The translations under genes were made by a program, and so were the position numbers. The notes below the pieces were generated by a model. The model had not been told where the DNA came from, did no database searches, and saw nothing but the letters and a program-made list of their open reading frames with translations. From the NCBI GenBank assembly GCA_007118045.1, contig SKTG01000270.1, forward strand, positions 1-8,712: DNA of 8,712 nucleotides. The letters are read 5' to 3'. Positions 1-7,838 of the stretch are shown one piece after another. Origin of the DNA: Nitriliruptoraceae bacterium (lineage in GTDB: Bacteria; Actinomycetota; Nitriliruptoria; Nitriliruptorales; Nitriliruptoraceae). Each line of letters opens with the position of its first letter. Position 1 is the stretch's first letter.

Positions 1-269
1 CGACGAACCCGCGCCCCGTCGCGCCCGACCTGATCCTGCGCAGCTTCGAGCTGCCGACCACGACCGCGACGCACGTGCGCTTCCGCGTCGGCACCAACCA
101 GTGCAGCGGACAGTCGTCCTTCCAGGGCAAGCAGGACCAGGACCCGAGACACGAGACGGACTGCCGGATCGGGACCCCGCTACCGCGCCGCGACACCCAG
201 GTGCACGCGGCCGAACTGCAACTGCAGTCGAGCAGGCCGCAGGTCCTGGGTGCGCAGCGATCCGAGTGA
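1..269 (+). CDS. C-terminal fragment of a probable secreted peptidase (5' end outside window)
   Basis: The reading frame starting at base 3 is open for 88 codons and stops with TGA at 267-269. Nearly every third position is G or C, and the neighbouring frames look less coding, which supports this frame. Counting from base 3, the fragment reads LRSFELP (12-18), a beta-strand-like THVRFRV (23-29), TNQCSGQ (31-37), a DQDP acidic stretch (45-48), a second cysteine at 54, and AAELQLQSS (69-77) near the end. The two cysteines could form a disulfide in an extracellular protein. From memory, the TNQC / QDxDP / (R/H)AAELQ pattern closes actinobacterial secreted metallopeptidases (M36-like) and other exported enzymes, as a discoidin-like jelly-roll that binds surface glycans or substrate. 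The catalytic part is outside the window, so the enzyme class is uncertain. The gene converges on acs, with 43 bases between the two stop codons. The next ATG in the frame (base 75) is inside the domain and is not the real start. Confidence 0.6.
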   Translation, partial: TNPRPVAPDLILRSFELPTTTATHVRFRVGTNQCSGQSSFQGKQDQDPRHETDCRIGTPLPRRDTQVHAAELQLQSSRPQVLGAQRSE

Positions 270-312
270 GCGAGGGGCGGAGTAGTGATCGGGGGCGGTG
301 GACAGCTCCGGT

Positions 313-2271
<1,959 letters not shown>

Positions 2272-2278
2272 GAGCGTG

Positions 2279-2284
2279 CTCCCT
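2279..2284 (-). promoter_or_regulatory. Ribosome binding site of acs
   Basis: The minus strand reads AGGGAG, then seven bases (CACGCTC), then the ATG at 2271. This good Shine-Dalgarno match decides the start. A 5-bp hairpin (CGGTC/GACCG, 2296-2308) lies just upstream. Confidence 0.75.
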
Positions 2285-2309
2285 GTCTCGTGGTGCGGTC
2301 TCCGACCGG

Positions 2310-2335
2310 GCCGGCCGAGCGACGCCGGCCGAGCG
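2310..2335. repeat. Tandem 12-bp repeat upstream of acs (14-bp period)
   Basis: GCCGGCCGAGCG occurs at 2310-2321 and again, identical, at 2324-2335, with AC between them. Each copy contains the self-complementary GGCCGGCC-type core. The pair lies 39-64 bases upstream of the acs start codon, a plausible place for an operator or part of a leader structure. No regulator is known to me for this motif. In such GC-rich DNA a 12-base exact repeat is notable but not conclusive. Confidence 0.6.
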
Positions 2336-2337
2336 TG

Positions 2338-2376
2338 GGTCGGGCCGGGCCTCCCAGCGGGTCTCCCGGCCCGACC
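2338..2376 (-). terminator. Strong hairpin between the GGDEF-EAL gene and acs (terminator or leader structure)
   Basis: GGTCGGGCCGGG (2338-2349) and CCCGGCCCGACC (2365-2376) are perfect 12-bp inverted repeats, nearly all G-C, with a 15-base loop. On the minus transcript this lies about 120 bases after the GGDEF-EAL stop and about 65 bases before the acs start. It could terminate read-through from the upstream gene or form part of the acs leader. A TACGGT -10-like hexamer on the minus strand (2374-2379) overlaps its upstream arm, but no matching -35 is clear. No T-tract follows. Confidence 0.5.
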
Positions 2377-2496
2377 GTAGTCTCCGAGGTCGCCCCGTGG
2401 TCGTCGAGACCCGTTCGGTCGGGCGACCAGTTCGCCTCGGGCGCCCGCTCCTGGGCGTCGGGAGACGGTGAGCGCGGGGTCGCCCGGTCCTGAGCG

Positions 2497-4638
2497 TCAG
2501 GGGGCTGGTGAGGGCGGAGCGACGGAGGGCCCGTCGGCGACGCGCGACCCCGACGGGGCGTCCGGATCGGACGCGGAGGGCTCGGGCACTGGGTCCGGCG
2601 CGGTTGGCACGTGCGCGGTCGCCGGTATCACGGGGTCCGCCGCCTGCCGGCCCACCGTCCCCGGGTCCGCCGCCTCCGGGTCAGCGGCTTCCGGGTCCGC
2701 TGCCCACGGGTCCGCCGGTCGCGATCCCGCCTCGCGCTCGAGCCAACCCTCCGTCGGACCGGGGGGCTCCGGGCGGGCGAGCAGGAAGCCCTGCAGCAGG
2801 TCGCAGTGCACGTGCCGGAGCTGCTCGCGCTCGGCGGCGGTCTCCACCCCCTCGGCGACCACGACCAGCTCCAGGTCATGGGCCAGACGGATCACGCTCT
2901 CGAGCATCAGCTCGCGCCTGTGGTCGTTCGGTGCGTCCCGCACGAGGCTGGCATCGAGCTTGAGCACGTCGACGTGCAGGTCCGTCAACCGCGACAACGA
3001 GGAGTAACCGGACCCGAAGTCGTCGACCGCGACCCGCACCCCGCCGGAGCGCAGGATCGTGAGCAGGTTCAGCAGTTGCGCGTCCTCGCACGCGATGACG
3101 GTCGTCTCCGTGACCTCGATCATGAGGGCGTCGGGCGGCACCTCGTGCCGGCGCAGGGTGTCCAGCACGTGCTGCGCGGAGGTCCGTGCGTCACGGACCT
3201 GCCCCGGCCCGAGGTTCACGGCGACGGTCAGGCCGGGTAGCACCCGCCGCCACCGGGCGATCGAGGCGATCGCCTCCTCCAGGACCCAGCGCCCCACGAG
3301 GACCCCGAGATCGAGGTCGGTGGCGATGCGCATCAGCTCCTCGGGTCCGACCGCGCCGTGGGTGGGGTGCGACCAGCGCAGCAGCGCTTCGAAACCGGCC
3401 GGGGTGGCCGTGTCCGCGGTCAGGATCGGCTGGTACTCGATGTGCAGCTCATGGCGGTCGAGGGCGGTGACGAGGTCGTGCTCGAGCGACACGTGCCGCT
3501 GCAGTCGCTCCGCCATCGGTGGGCGGAACCGCTCGATCGTTCCGCCTCGACCACTGTCCTTGGCGGCGTACAACGCGAGGTCGGCGTCGCTGAGCACGGT
3601 CTGCGGATCGTCGCGTTCGCCCGCCGACCAGCTCACCAGGCCGGCACTGATGCTGGGGCGCAGGGTCCGGCCCTCCAGCTCGATGGGTCGGGCCAGCGCG
3701 TCGCGCAGCGCCTGGGTGCGCACGAGCGCGACGGTGCCGTCGGTGCCGGGGAACAGGGCCGTGAACTCGTCGCCGCCGAAACGGGCCAGCAGCTCACCCG
3801 GACGCAGCACCGCCTGCAGACGATCGGCGACCTCACGCAGGAGCTCGTCACCCACGCGGTGTCCCAAGCTGTCGTTGATGGTCTTGAAGCGGTCGAGGTC
3901 GAGGAAGGCCATCGCCCCCGGCCGGTCCCTGGCCCGGAGCTCCTCGCCGAGCCGTCGGAAGAAGTGATCGCGGTTGCCCAGACCGGTCAGCGGATCCGTG
4001 TCCACCCGCCGTCGCAGCTCCGCGTTGATCCTGCCGTGCGCGTCGACCGCCCGCCGCATCGAGTTGGCCATCAGTCCGGCGACCAGCGCGACCACCAGGA
4101 CCAGGCCGGTGCGGTAGGTGACCGAGTGCACCGTCAGCTCGACGTGGTCGTACCGCTCGACGGCCCACAGGTGGCGGGCGAGGTAGCCGACCGCGAGTGC
4201 GACCCAGGTGACCAGGGCGCCGCGCAGCTGCTCGCGCCACGCGGCCTCGAGCACGGGCAGCACCATCAGCGCCCAGAGCTGGGCCCGGTGATCGAACGAG
4301 AACGCGAACAGGGTGGCGAGCACCAGCGCGGCGTCACCCGCGATCTCGGCGCGTGCACCGGCACGCACCACGGCCAGCGATCGGTGCCGGGCCGCCCACC
4401 ATCCGAGCGCGCTGATGAGCACGGCGCCGGCGAGCGCCGACGCGGCCAGCAGCCAACGGTCGAAGGGAAGCTCGAGTCCCGGGGGCGGCTCGTACACCAG
4501 GGCCTGGACGACGGCGAAGACGACCGCCACCACCCGGGCCTTGACCATGCTCCTCGCGGCCGCCCGGCGCATGCCGCGCTCGTCGGTCACCGGCAGCGCA
4601 TCGTGGAGGACGCTGCGTCGCCGGCCGTCCGCGTCCAC
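2497..4638 (-). CDS. Membrane-bound GGDEF-EAL protein (diguanylate cyclase / c-di-GMP phosphodiesterase)
   Basis: 713-residue protein that makes and/or hydrolyses the second messenger cyclic di-GMP. Residues 33-194 hold about six hydrophobic segments (near 36-48, 62-82, 98-115, 119-133, 139-157, 176-194), an unnamed membrane sensor. A short linker leads to DPLTGLGN (215-222) and the GGDEF domain with an exact GGDEF at 288-292. The product-inhibition site expected five residues upstream is RPGE (279-282), not RxxD, so feedback may be weakened. The EAL domain has YQP (402-404), EAL (417-419), Asn475, EVTET (508-512), DDFGSGYSSL (539-548), Lys560, AEGVET (595-600) and QGF (616-618), so its catalytic set looks complete. 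Both activities are therefore possible; which dominates cannot be read from sequence. The tail from about 625 is rich in Pro, Ala, Asp and Ser, with ADPxA repeats, and probably disordered. The start is GTG with AAGGGG six bases upstream; Met23 or Met31 are alternatives. No partner gene is adjacent. Confidence 0.93.
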   Translation of the reverse strand: MDADGRRRSVLHDALPVTDERGMRRAAARSMVKARVVAVVFAVVQALVYEPPPGLELPFDRWLLAASALAGAVLISALGWWAARHRSLAVVRAGARAEIAGDAALVLATLFAFSFDHRAQLWALMVLPVLEAAWREQLRGALVTWVALAVGYLARHLWAVERYDHVELTVHSVTYRTGLVLVVALVAGLMANSMRRAVDAHGRINAELRRRVDTDPLTGLGNRDHFFRRLGEELRARDRPGAMAFLDLDRFKTINDSLGHRVGDELLREVADRLQAVLRPGELLARFGGDEFTALFPGTDGTVALVRTQALRDALARPIELEGRTLRPSISAGLVSWSAGERDDPQTVLSDADLALYAAKDSGRGGTIERFRPPMAERLQRHVSLEHDLVTALDRHELHIEYQPILTADTATPAGFEALLRWSHPTHGAVGPEELMRIATDLDLGVLVGRWVLEEAIASIARWRRVLPGLTVAVNLGPGQVRDARTSAQHVLDTLRRHEVPPDALMIEVTETTVIACEDAQLLNLLTILRSGGVRVAVDDFGSGYSSLSRLTDLHVDVLKLDASLVRDAPNDHRRELMLESVIRLAHDLELVVVAEGVETAAEREQLRHVHCDLLQGFLLARPEPPGPTEGWLEREAGSRPADPWAADPEAADPEAADPGTVGRQAADPVIPATAHVPTAPDPVPEPSASDPDAPSGSRVADGPSVAPPSPAP
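2656..2715 (-). repeat. 15-bp tandem repeat coding for ADPxA units in the GGDEF-EAL tail
   Basis: Four consecutive 15-base units encode ADPWA, ADPEA, ADPEA and ADPGT (residues 642-661). A further ADP copy (encoded by 2637-2645) follows after a short gap. Because 15 is a multiple of three, copy-number change keeps the frame. The units differ at third positions, so the array is not brand new. It lies beyond the EAL domain and should not affect catalysis. Confidence 0.75.
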
Positions 4639-4884
4639 CCACCGCCCCTTCCCGTCGGCTCGCTCGTCACGCCGGCGTCGAGCGCGCGAGCCGGGACGGC
4701 CGTGCGACGTCGGGTCGGCATCGTGTCACAGCTCGTCGCGGTGTGTCGGCTCCACGATGGTGGCCGGAGCGCGGCGGACTCGCCGTTGGTGGCACGAGAC
4801 CACGGTGGGACATCGCTGCCCCGCTCATCGCGTCGCCGCTCCGCTCACCGCGTCGCCGCTCCGCTCATCGCGCCGCCGCTCCGC
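4639..4884 (-). other. Intergenic region between tldE and the GGDEF-EAL gene
   Basis: About 246 bases without a credible gene. The tldE-proximal third is the 20-bp tandem repeat. The rest (4639-4810) contains only short weak inverted repeats, such as CCAC/GTGG at 4753-4763 and GTGG/CCAC at 4789-4803. It should hold the GGDEF-EAL promoter, but I find no clear -35/-10 pair. No obvious terminator hairpin with a T-tract follows tldE. Confidence 0.45.
4645..4650 (-). promoter_or_regulatory. Ribosome binding site of the GGDEF-EAL gene
   Basis: The minus strand reads GGGAAGGGG, then CGGTGG, then GTG at 4638-4636. The AAGGGG match six bases before the codon supports this GTG over the internal ATGs at residues 23 and 31, which would also leave the first membrane segment intact. 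Confidence 0.5.
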
Positions 4885-4890
4885 TCATCC
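4811..4890. repeat. 20-bp minisatellite, four copies, overlapping the tldE stop codon
   Basis: Units begin at 4811, 4831, 4851 and 4871 with an exact 20-base period. The two middle units (CGTCGCCGCTCCGCTCA/TCG type) differ at one base; the outer two differ from them at a few positions. On the minus strand each unit carries TGAGCGGAGCGGCG or a near copy. The unit at 4871-4890 supplies the last tldE codon (GGA, Gly464) and its TGA stop. The array is not a perfect inverted repeat, so a simple terminator is unlikely. It may be slippage-born or a member of a dispersed intergenic repeat family. Confidence 0.85.
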
Positions 4891-6279
4891 CTGCGCGCCA
4901 CCGGTGAAGTTCCACCCGGCCAGGTGCAGGCTCGGGCAGATCACCATGCCGGCACCGAACTCGCCGTCGGCGTACCGGTCGTCGTCGCCCACGGCGAGCA
5001 CGGCACCGTCCCCGAGGGCCTCGACGAAGCCCTGCGTGAAGCGCAGGTTGCCCACGGCACCGTTGACCTCGCCGTCCTCGATGAGGAAGGTGCCGTTGCG
5101 CGTGAGCCCGGTCGCGACGGTGCTCTTGGGATCCAGGATCCGCACGTAGTGGAACTCGGTGACCAGCAGACCACGCTTCACGCGGCCGATCATCTCCTGC
5201 GGCGCGCTCGAGCCCGGCGGCATGCGCACGTCCGTGGGCACCGGGCCGATGCCCTCGCCGCCGGGGATGGCGTTGCCGGTGCTGCGCGCGTCGGCGCGGC
5301 CGGCGGTGCGCCGGTCGTGCGCGAGCTGGCGGGTGACGCCGTCCTCGACCAGCGCGAACCGTCCGCGTGGCGTGCCCTCGGCGTCGAACGGCAGCCCGAT
5401 GCGGCGCGGGTCGGTGGGGTCGGCCAGGATCGTGATGGCCGGGTCGAACTGCTGCTCGCCGAGCTCGGCGAAGGACCCGCCCTCGAGGTGGGACTTGGCG
5501 TTGAAGCCGTAGACGGCCAGGAACGTCAGGACCGTGGCGACCGCCTCCGGACCGAGGACCACCTCGTAGGTGCCGGGGGCGATGTCCACGAAATCCTGCG
5601 AGCGCCGGGCACGGTCGGCGGCGAGCCGGCCGGCGGCGCTGGCGTCGAGCTCGCCCAGTGACACCGAGGTGGCGTGGGCCGAGCCGGCGGAGCGCTCGGT
5701 CTGGTGGATGCCGTCGATCGTCGCCCGGCTGGTGGCGCCGGCGACCCGGTGCCCCGCGGTCGAGGCGAACGCCTCCTGCTCCAGCTCGGTGTCCACGAAA
5801 CCAGCGGCGCGCAGCTCGGGGCCGGCGTCGACGAAATCCTTGACCAGCTGCGCCCTGGCGTCGGGCGTGGCACCCGCGGTGGCCGGGTCGAGGTTGCCCG
5901 GCTCGCCCGAGCCGGCCGGGGGCGTCGCGCCGGGCCAGTACGGGTCGACCGGCTGCAGCTGCGCAGAGGTGACGGCCTCGGCGACCAGCCGGGCGAGCGA
6001 CTCCTCGACGACGTCGGTGGTCGACACGCTGGTGGTGCGACCGTCGACGGCGACGGTGATGGCCACGGTGACGGTGTCCTCGCCCACGTTCTGGTGCACG
6101 AAGGAGTTCGCGAACCGGGTCAGTCCGTGCCGGGTTCGGGAGACGCGGACGTTCGCCTCGACGTCACCCTCGAGCTGCGCGTCCTCCTGCTTGACCAGCT
6201 CGACGACCCGGTCGGCGAGCTCCAGCAGTCGGGACGTGTCGTTCGGGTCGAGCTCCTGCCTGGTGTCCTCGGAGATCAT
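4885..6279 (-). CDS. tldE: TldE/PmbA-type subunit of the TldD-TldE metalloprotease
   Basis: 464-residue member of the TldD/PmbA family and the non-catalytic partner of TldD. In E. coli the two form a cytoplasmic heterodimer that trims unfolded peptides: it matures microcin B17 and degrades the CcdA antitoxin. The family fold is visible: an N-terminal domain with RHGLTRFANSFVHQN (50-64), a middle domain with YEVVLGPEAVATVL (238-251), and a C-terminal domain with GLTRNGTFLIEDGEVNGAVGN (391-411). There is no HExxxH motif, as expected for TldE. A Pro/Gly/Ala-rich stretch (about 116-142) looks like a loop insertion. The ATG at 6279 lies four bases after the tldD stop. Its ribosome site is inside the last tldD codons, so the two are co-transcribed and probably translationally coupled, giving matched subunit amounts. 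The stop codon lies inside a 20-bp tandem repeat. The assignment is firm; the substrate is unknown. Confidence 0.93.
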   Translation of the reverse strand: MISEDTRQELDPNDTSRLLELADRVVELVKQEDAQLEGDVEANVRVSRTRHGLTRFANSFVHQNVGEDTVTVAITVAVDGRTTSVSTTDVVEESLARLVAEAVTSAQLQPVDPYWPGATPPAGSGEPGNLDPATAGATPDARAQLVKDFVDAGPELRAAGFVDTELEQEAFASTAGHRVAGATSRATIDGIHQTERSAGSAHATSVSLGELDASAAGRLAADRARRSQDFVDIAPGTYEVVLGPEAVATVLTFLAVYGFNAKSHLEGGSFAELGEQQFDPAITILADPTDPRRIGLPFDAEGTPRGRFALVEDGVTRQLAHDRRTAGRADARSTGNAIPGGEGIGPVPTDVRMPPGSSAPQEMIGRVKRGLLVTEFHYVRILDPKSTVATGLTRNGTFLIEDGEVNGAVGNLRFTQGFVEALGDGAVLAVGDDDRYADGEFGAGMVICPSLHLAGWNFTGGAQG

Positions 6280-6283
6280 CGTC

Positions 6284-7744
6284 TCAGCCCTTCACACCGA
6301 CGCGCACGTTGCGGAAGCGGGCGGGTGCCGCCGGGTGGCCCGTGTGGCCGACCTGCATCGGTTGCCCCTTGCCGCAGTTGGGCACGCCCCACGGGAACCA
6401 CTCGTCGCCGCCGGCGAGCATGTCCATCGACGCCCAGAACTGCGGGGTGATACCGGTGTAGGTCGGGTTCTTGACCATCCGCGTGCGTTCGCCGTCGACC
6501 ACCTCCCAGCCCATCTCGCAGCCGAACTGGAAGTTGAGCCGGCGGTCGTCGATGGACCACGAACGGTTGGTGTCCATGATCACGCCGTGGCGCGTCTCGG
6601 CCACGATCTCGTCCATGCTCGAGTCGCCGGGTTGGAGGCCGACGTTGGTCATGCGCACCATCGGGAGGCGGTTGAACCCGTCGGCGCGCACCATCCCTCC
6701 GGGTGGCAGACCGGCGAGGTGGGCGGAGTCGCGGCCGGAGAGGACCCCGACCCAGACCCCGTCCCTGACGATGTCGACGGCCTGGGCCGGGGTTCCCTCG
6801 TCGTCGTAGCCGAAGGTGGCGAGGGCACCCGGGATCGTCGCGTCGGCGGTGATGTTCATCAGCTCGGAGCCGTACCGGAGCCGACCGAGCTGCTCCAGCT
6901 CGAGGAACGAGGTGCCGGCGAAGGCCGCCTCCCAGCCCAGGATCCGATCGAGCTCGATCGCGTGGCCCACGGACTCGTGGATCTGCAGGGCCAGCTGGGA
7001 CGAGCCCAGGATCACGTCGAGCTCGCCGCTGGGGCAGGGGTCGGCGGAGAGGAGCTGGACGGCCTCCTCGGCGACCCGTTGGGCGTTGCCCGGCAGGTCG
7101 AAGCCGCGGACGATCTCGTAGCCACCGGTACCGACGTGACCGAAGGACTGGGGGTAGCTGCGCCGCTGCGTCTCCTGCTCGCCGATGGCGGTCGCGTCCA
7201 TGCCGCACCCCGATTCGACCAGGTGCTGGTGGATGCGGTGGCCCTGCGAGGAGACGAACCACTTGTCGGTGTCCCAGAACATCAGCTGCGCGGTCGCGAC
7301 CGCGACACCCTCGACCTGCGACATGGTCCGGGTGGCGCCGACGACGACGTCGACCTTGGCGTCGAGGGGGACCTCGAAGGGGTCCTCCTGGTGCGGGGTC
7401 TCGTAGTGGTCCTGCGCCACGGTCACGTCCGCCAGCTGCAGGCCGCTGCCGGCGACGAGCGCGGACGCCTTCGCCGTGGCCGTCGCCTCGTTGCCGGCGC
7501 GACCGGCGGCGACGTCGGTCAGTTCGCTGGTGGAGGCGAAGCCCCACGAGGAGCCGACCAGGGCACGGACCCCGACGCCCACGTTCTCGGCATACCTGAC
7601 CGTCTCCACCTCGCCGTCCTGCGCGCCGATGCGCTGTTCGCGACGGAGCACCACCCGCGCGTCCGCGTACGACGCACCGGCGGCGAGCGCACCCTCGACG
7701 GCGTCACGGGCGTAGTCGAACATCTCGTCACCGGCGTCGCGCAC
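6284..7744 (-). CDS. tldD: TldD catalytic subunit of the TldD-TldE metalloprotease
   Basis: 486-residue protein of the usual TldD length. It carries HESVGH (256-261), the HExxxH zinc site whose two histidines and glutamate form the active centre, and Cys457 in VPNCGKGQP, matching the cysteine that completes the metal site in E. coli TldD. Other family marks are the N-terminal SYADARVVLRREQRI (25-39) and a C-terminal GEMGW-type stretch (GCEMGWEVVDG, 408-418) with VKNPTYTGITPQFW (424-437). With TldE it should cleave unfolded peptides in the cytoplasm. The start is GTG at 7744 with GGGAGG five bases upstream; ATG at residue 8 is a weaker alternative without such a site. It is the first gene of a two-gene operon, divergent from rsgA across 94 bases. 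No RiPP precursor, cyclodehydratase or toxin-antitoxin gene is in the window, so the substrate cannot be inferred. Confidence 0.95.
   Translation of the reverse strand: MRDAGDEMFDYARDAVEGALAAGASYADARVVLRREQRIGAQDGEVETVRYAENVGVGVRALVGSSWGFASTSELTDVAAGRAGNEATATAKASALVAGSGLQLADVTVAQDHYETPHQEDPFEVPLDAKVDVVVGATRTMSQVEGVAVATAQLMFWDTDKWFVSSQGHRIHQHLVESGCGMDATAIGEQETQRRSYPQSFGHVGTGGYEIVRGFDLPGNAQRVAEEAVQLLSADPCPSGELDVILGSSQLALQIHESVGHAIELDRILGWEAAFAGTSFLELEQLGRLRYGSELMNITADATIPGALATFGYDDEGTPAQAVDIVRDGVWVGVLSGRDSAHLAGLPPGGMVRADGFNRLPMVRMTNVGLQPGDSSMDEIVAETRHGVIMDTNRSWSIDDRRLNFQFGCEMGWEVVDGERTRMVKNPTYTGITPQFWASMDMLAGGDEWFPWGVPNCGKGQPMQVGHTGHPAAPARFRNVRVGVKG
6288..6292 (-). promoter_or_regulatory. Ribosome binding site of tldE inside the tldD 3' end
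   Basis: AAGGG on the minus strand comes from the last lysine and glycine codons of tldD, eight bases before the tldE ATG. This supports coupled translation of the two subunits. Confidence 0.6.
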
Positions 7745-7749
7745 GCGGT

Positions 7750-7755
7750 CCTCCC
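7750..7755 (-). promoter_or_regulatory. Ribosome binding site of tldD
   Basis: GGGAGG on the minus strand lies five bases before the GTG codon at 7744-7742, which decides the start in favour of GTG over the ATG seven codons later. Confidence 0.75.
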
Positions 7756-7771
7756 ACCTCGTCGGCCGCGG

Positions 7772-7777
7772 ACGCTA
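7772..7777 (-). promoter_or_regulatory. Candidate -10 element of tldD
   Basis: TAGCGT on the minus strand fits the actinobacterial TANNNT pattern and would start transcription about 20 bases before the GTG, leaving room for the ribosome site. No recognisable -35 lies at the right distance, so this is a weak call. Confidence 0.3.
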
Positions 7778-7825
7778 CCGCCTGACGTGATCGGCTCGGA
7801 CGAGGCGAGCGGGACGTGCGACTGG

Positions 7826-7831
7826 CAGGAT
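7826..7831 (+). promoter_or_regulatory. Candidate -10 element (or Shine-Dalgarno) just upstream of rsgA
   Basis: CAGGAT ends seven bases before the ATG at 7839. The spacing fits a -10 hexamer of a leaderless transcript that begins at the start codon, a common arrangement in actinobacteria. The same bases contain AGGA eight bases before the ATG, a moderate ribosome site. The two readings exclude each other and sequence alone does not decide. Confidence 0.35.
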
Positions 7832-7838
7832 GGGCCCC

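Larger units (their letters stand above)
2272..2496 (-). other. Intergenic region and leader upstream of acs
   Basis: No open frame here looks like a gene. From the GGDEF-EAL side the region holds a small CCTGA/TCAGG hairpin across that gene's stop codon (2489-2501), the 12-bp hairpin (2338-2376), the 12-bp tandem repeat (2310-2335), a 5-bp hairpin (2296-2308) and the acs ribosome binding site. I see no convincing -35/-10 pair. I could not recognise any known riboswitch, including c-di-GMP types. Confidence 0.5.

Noticed and set aside
2489..2501. CCTGA/TCAGG hairpin on the GGDEF-EAL stop codon as a terminator
   Set aside because: A 5-bp stem with a 3-base loop and no T-tract is too weak alone; noted only within the intergenic entry.
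4720..4725. CACGAT on the minus strand as a -10 for the GGDEF-EAL gene
   Set aside because: It lacks the first T of TANNNT and has no -35 at a suitable distance; too weak to list as a feature.
4811..4890. The 20-bp repeats considered as a CRISPR array
   Set aside because: Units are directly adjacent with no unique spacers and no cas genes are nearby; this is a minisatellite.
3358..5661. Plus-strand open frame of 767 codons opposite the GGDEF-EAL gene and tldE
   Set aside because: It crosses two well-supported genes and the gap between them, has no family signature, and its composition is that of a GC-driven antisense shadow.
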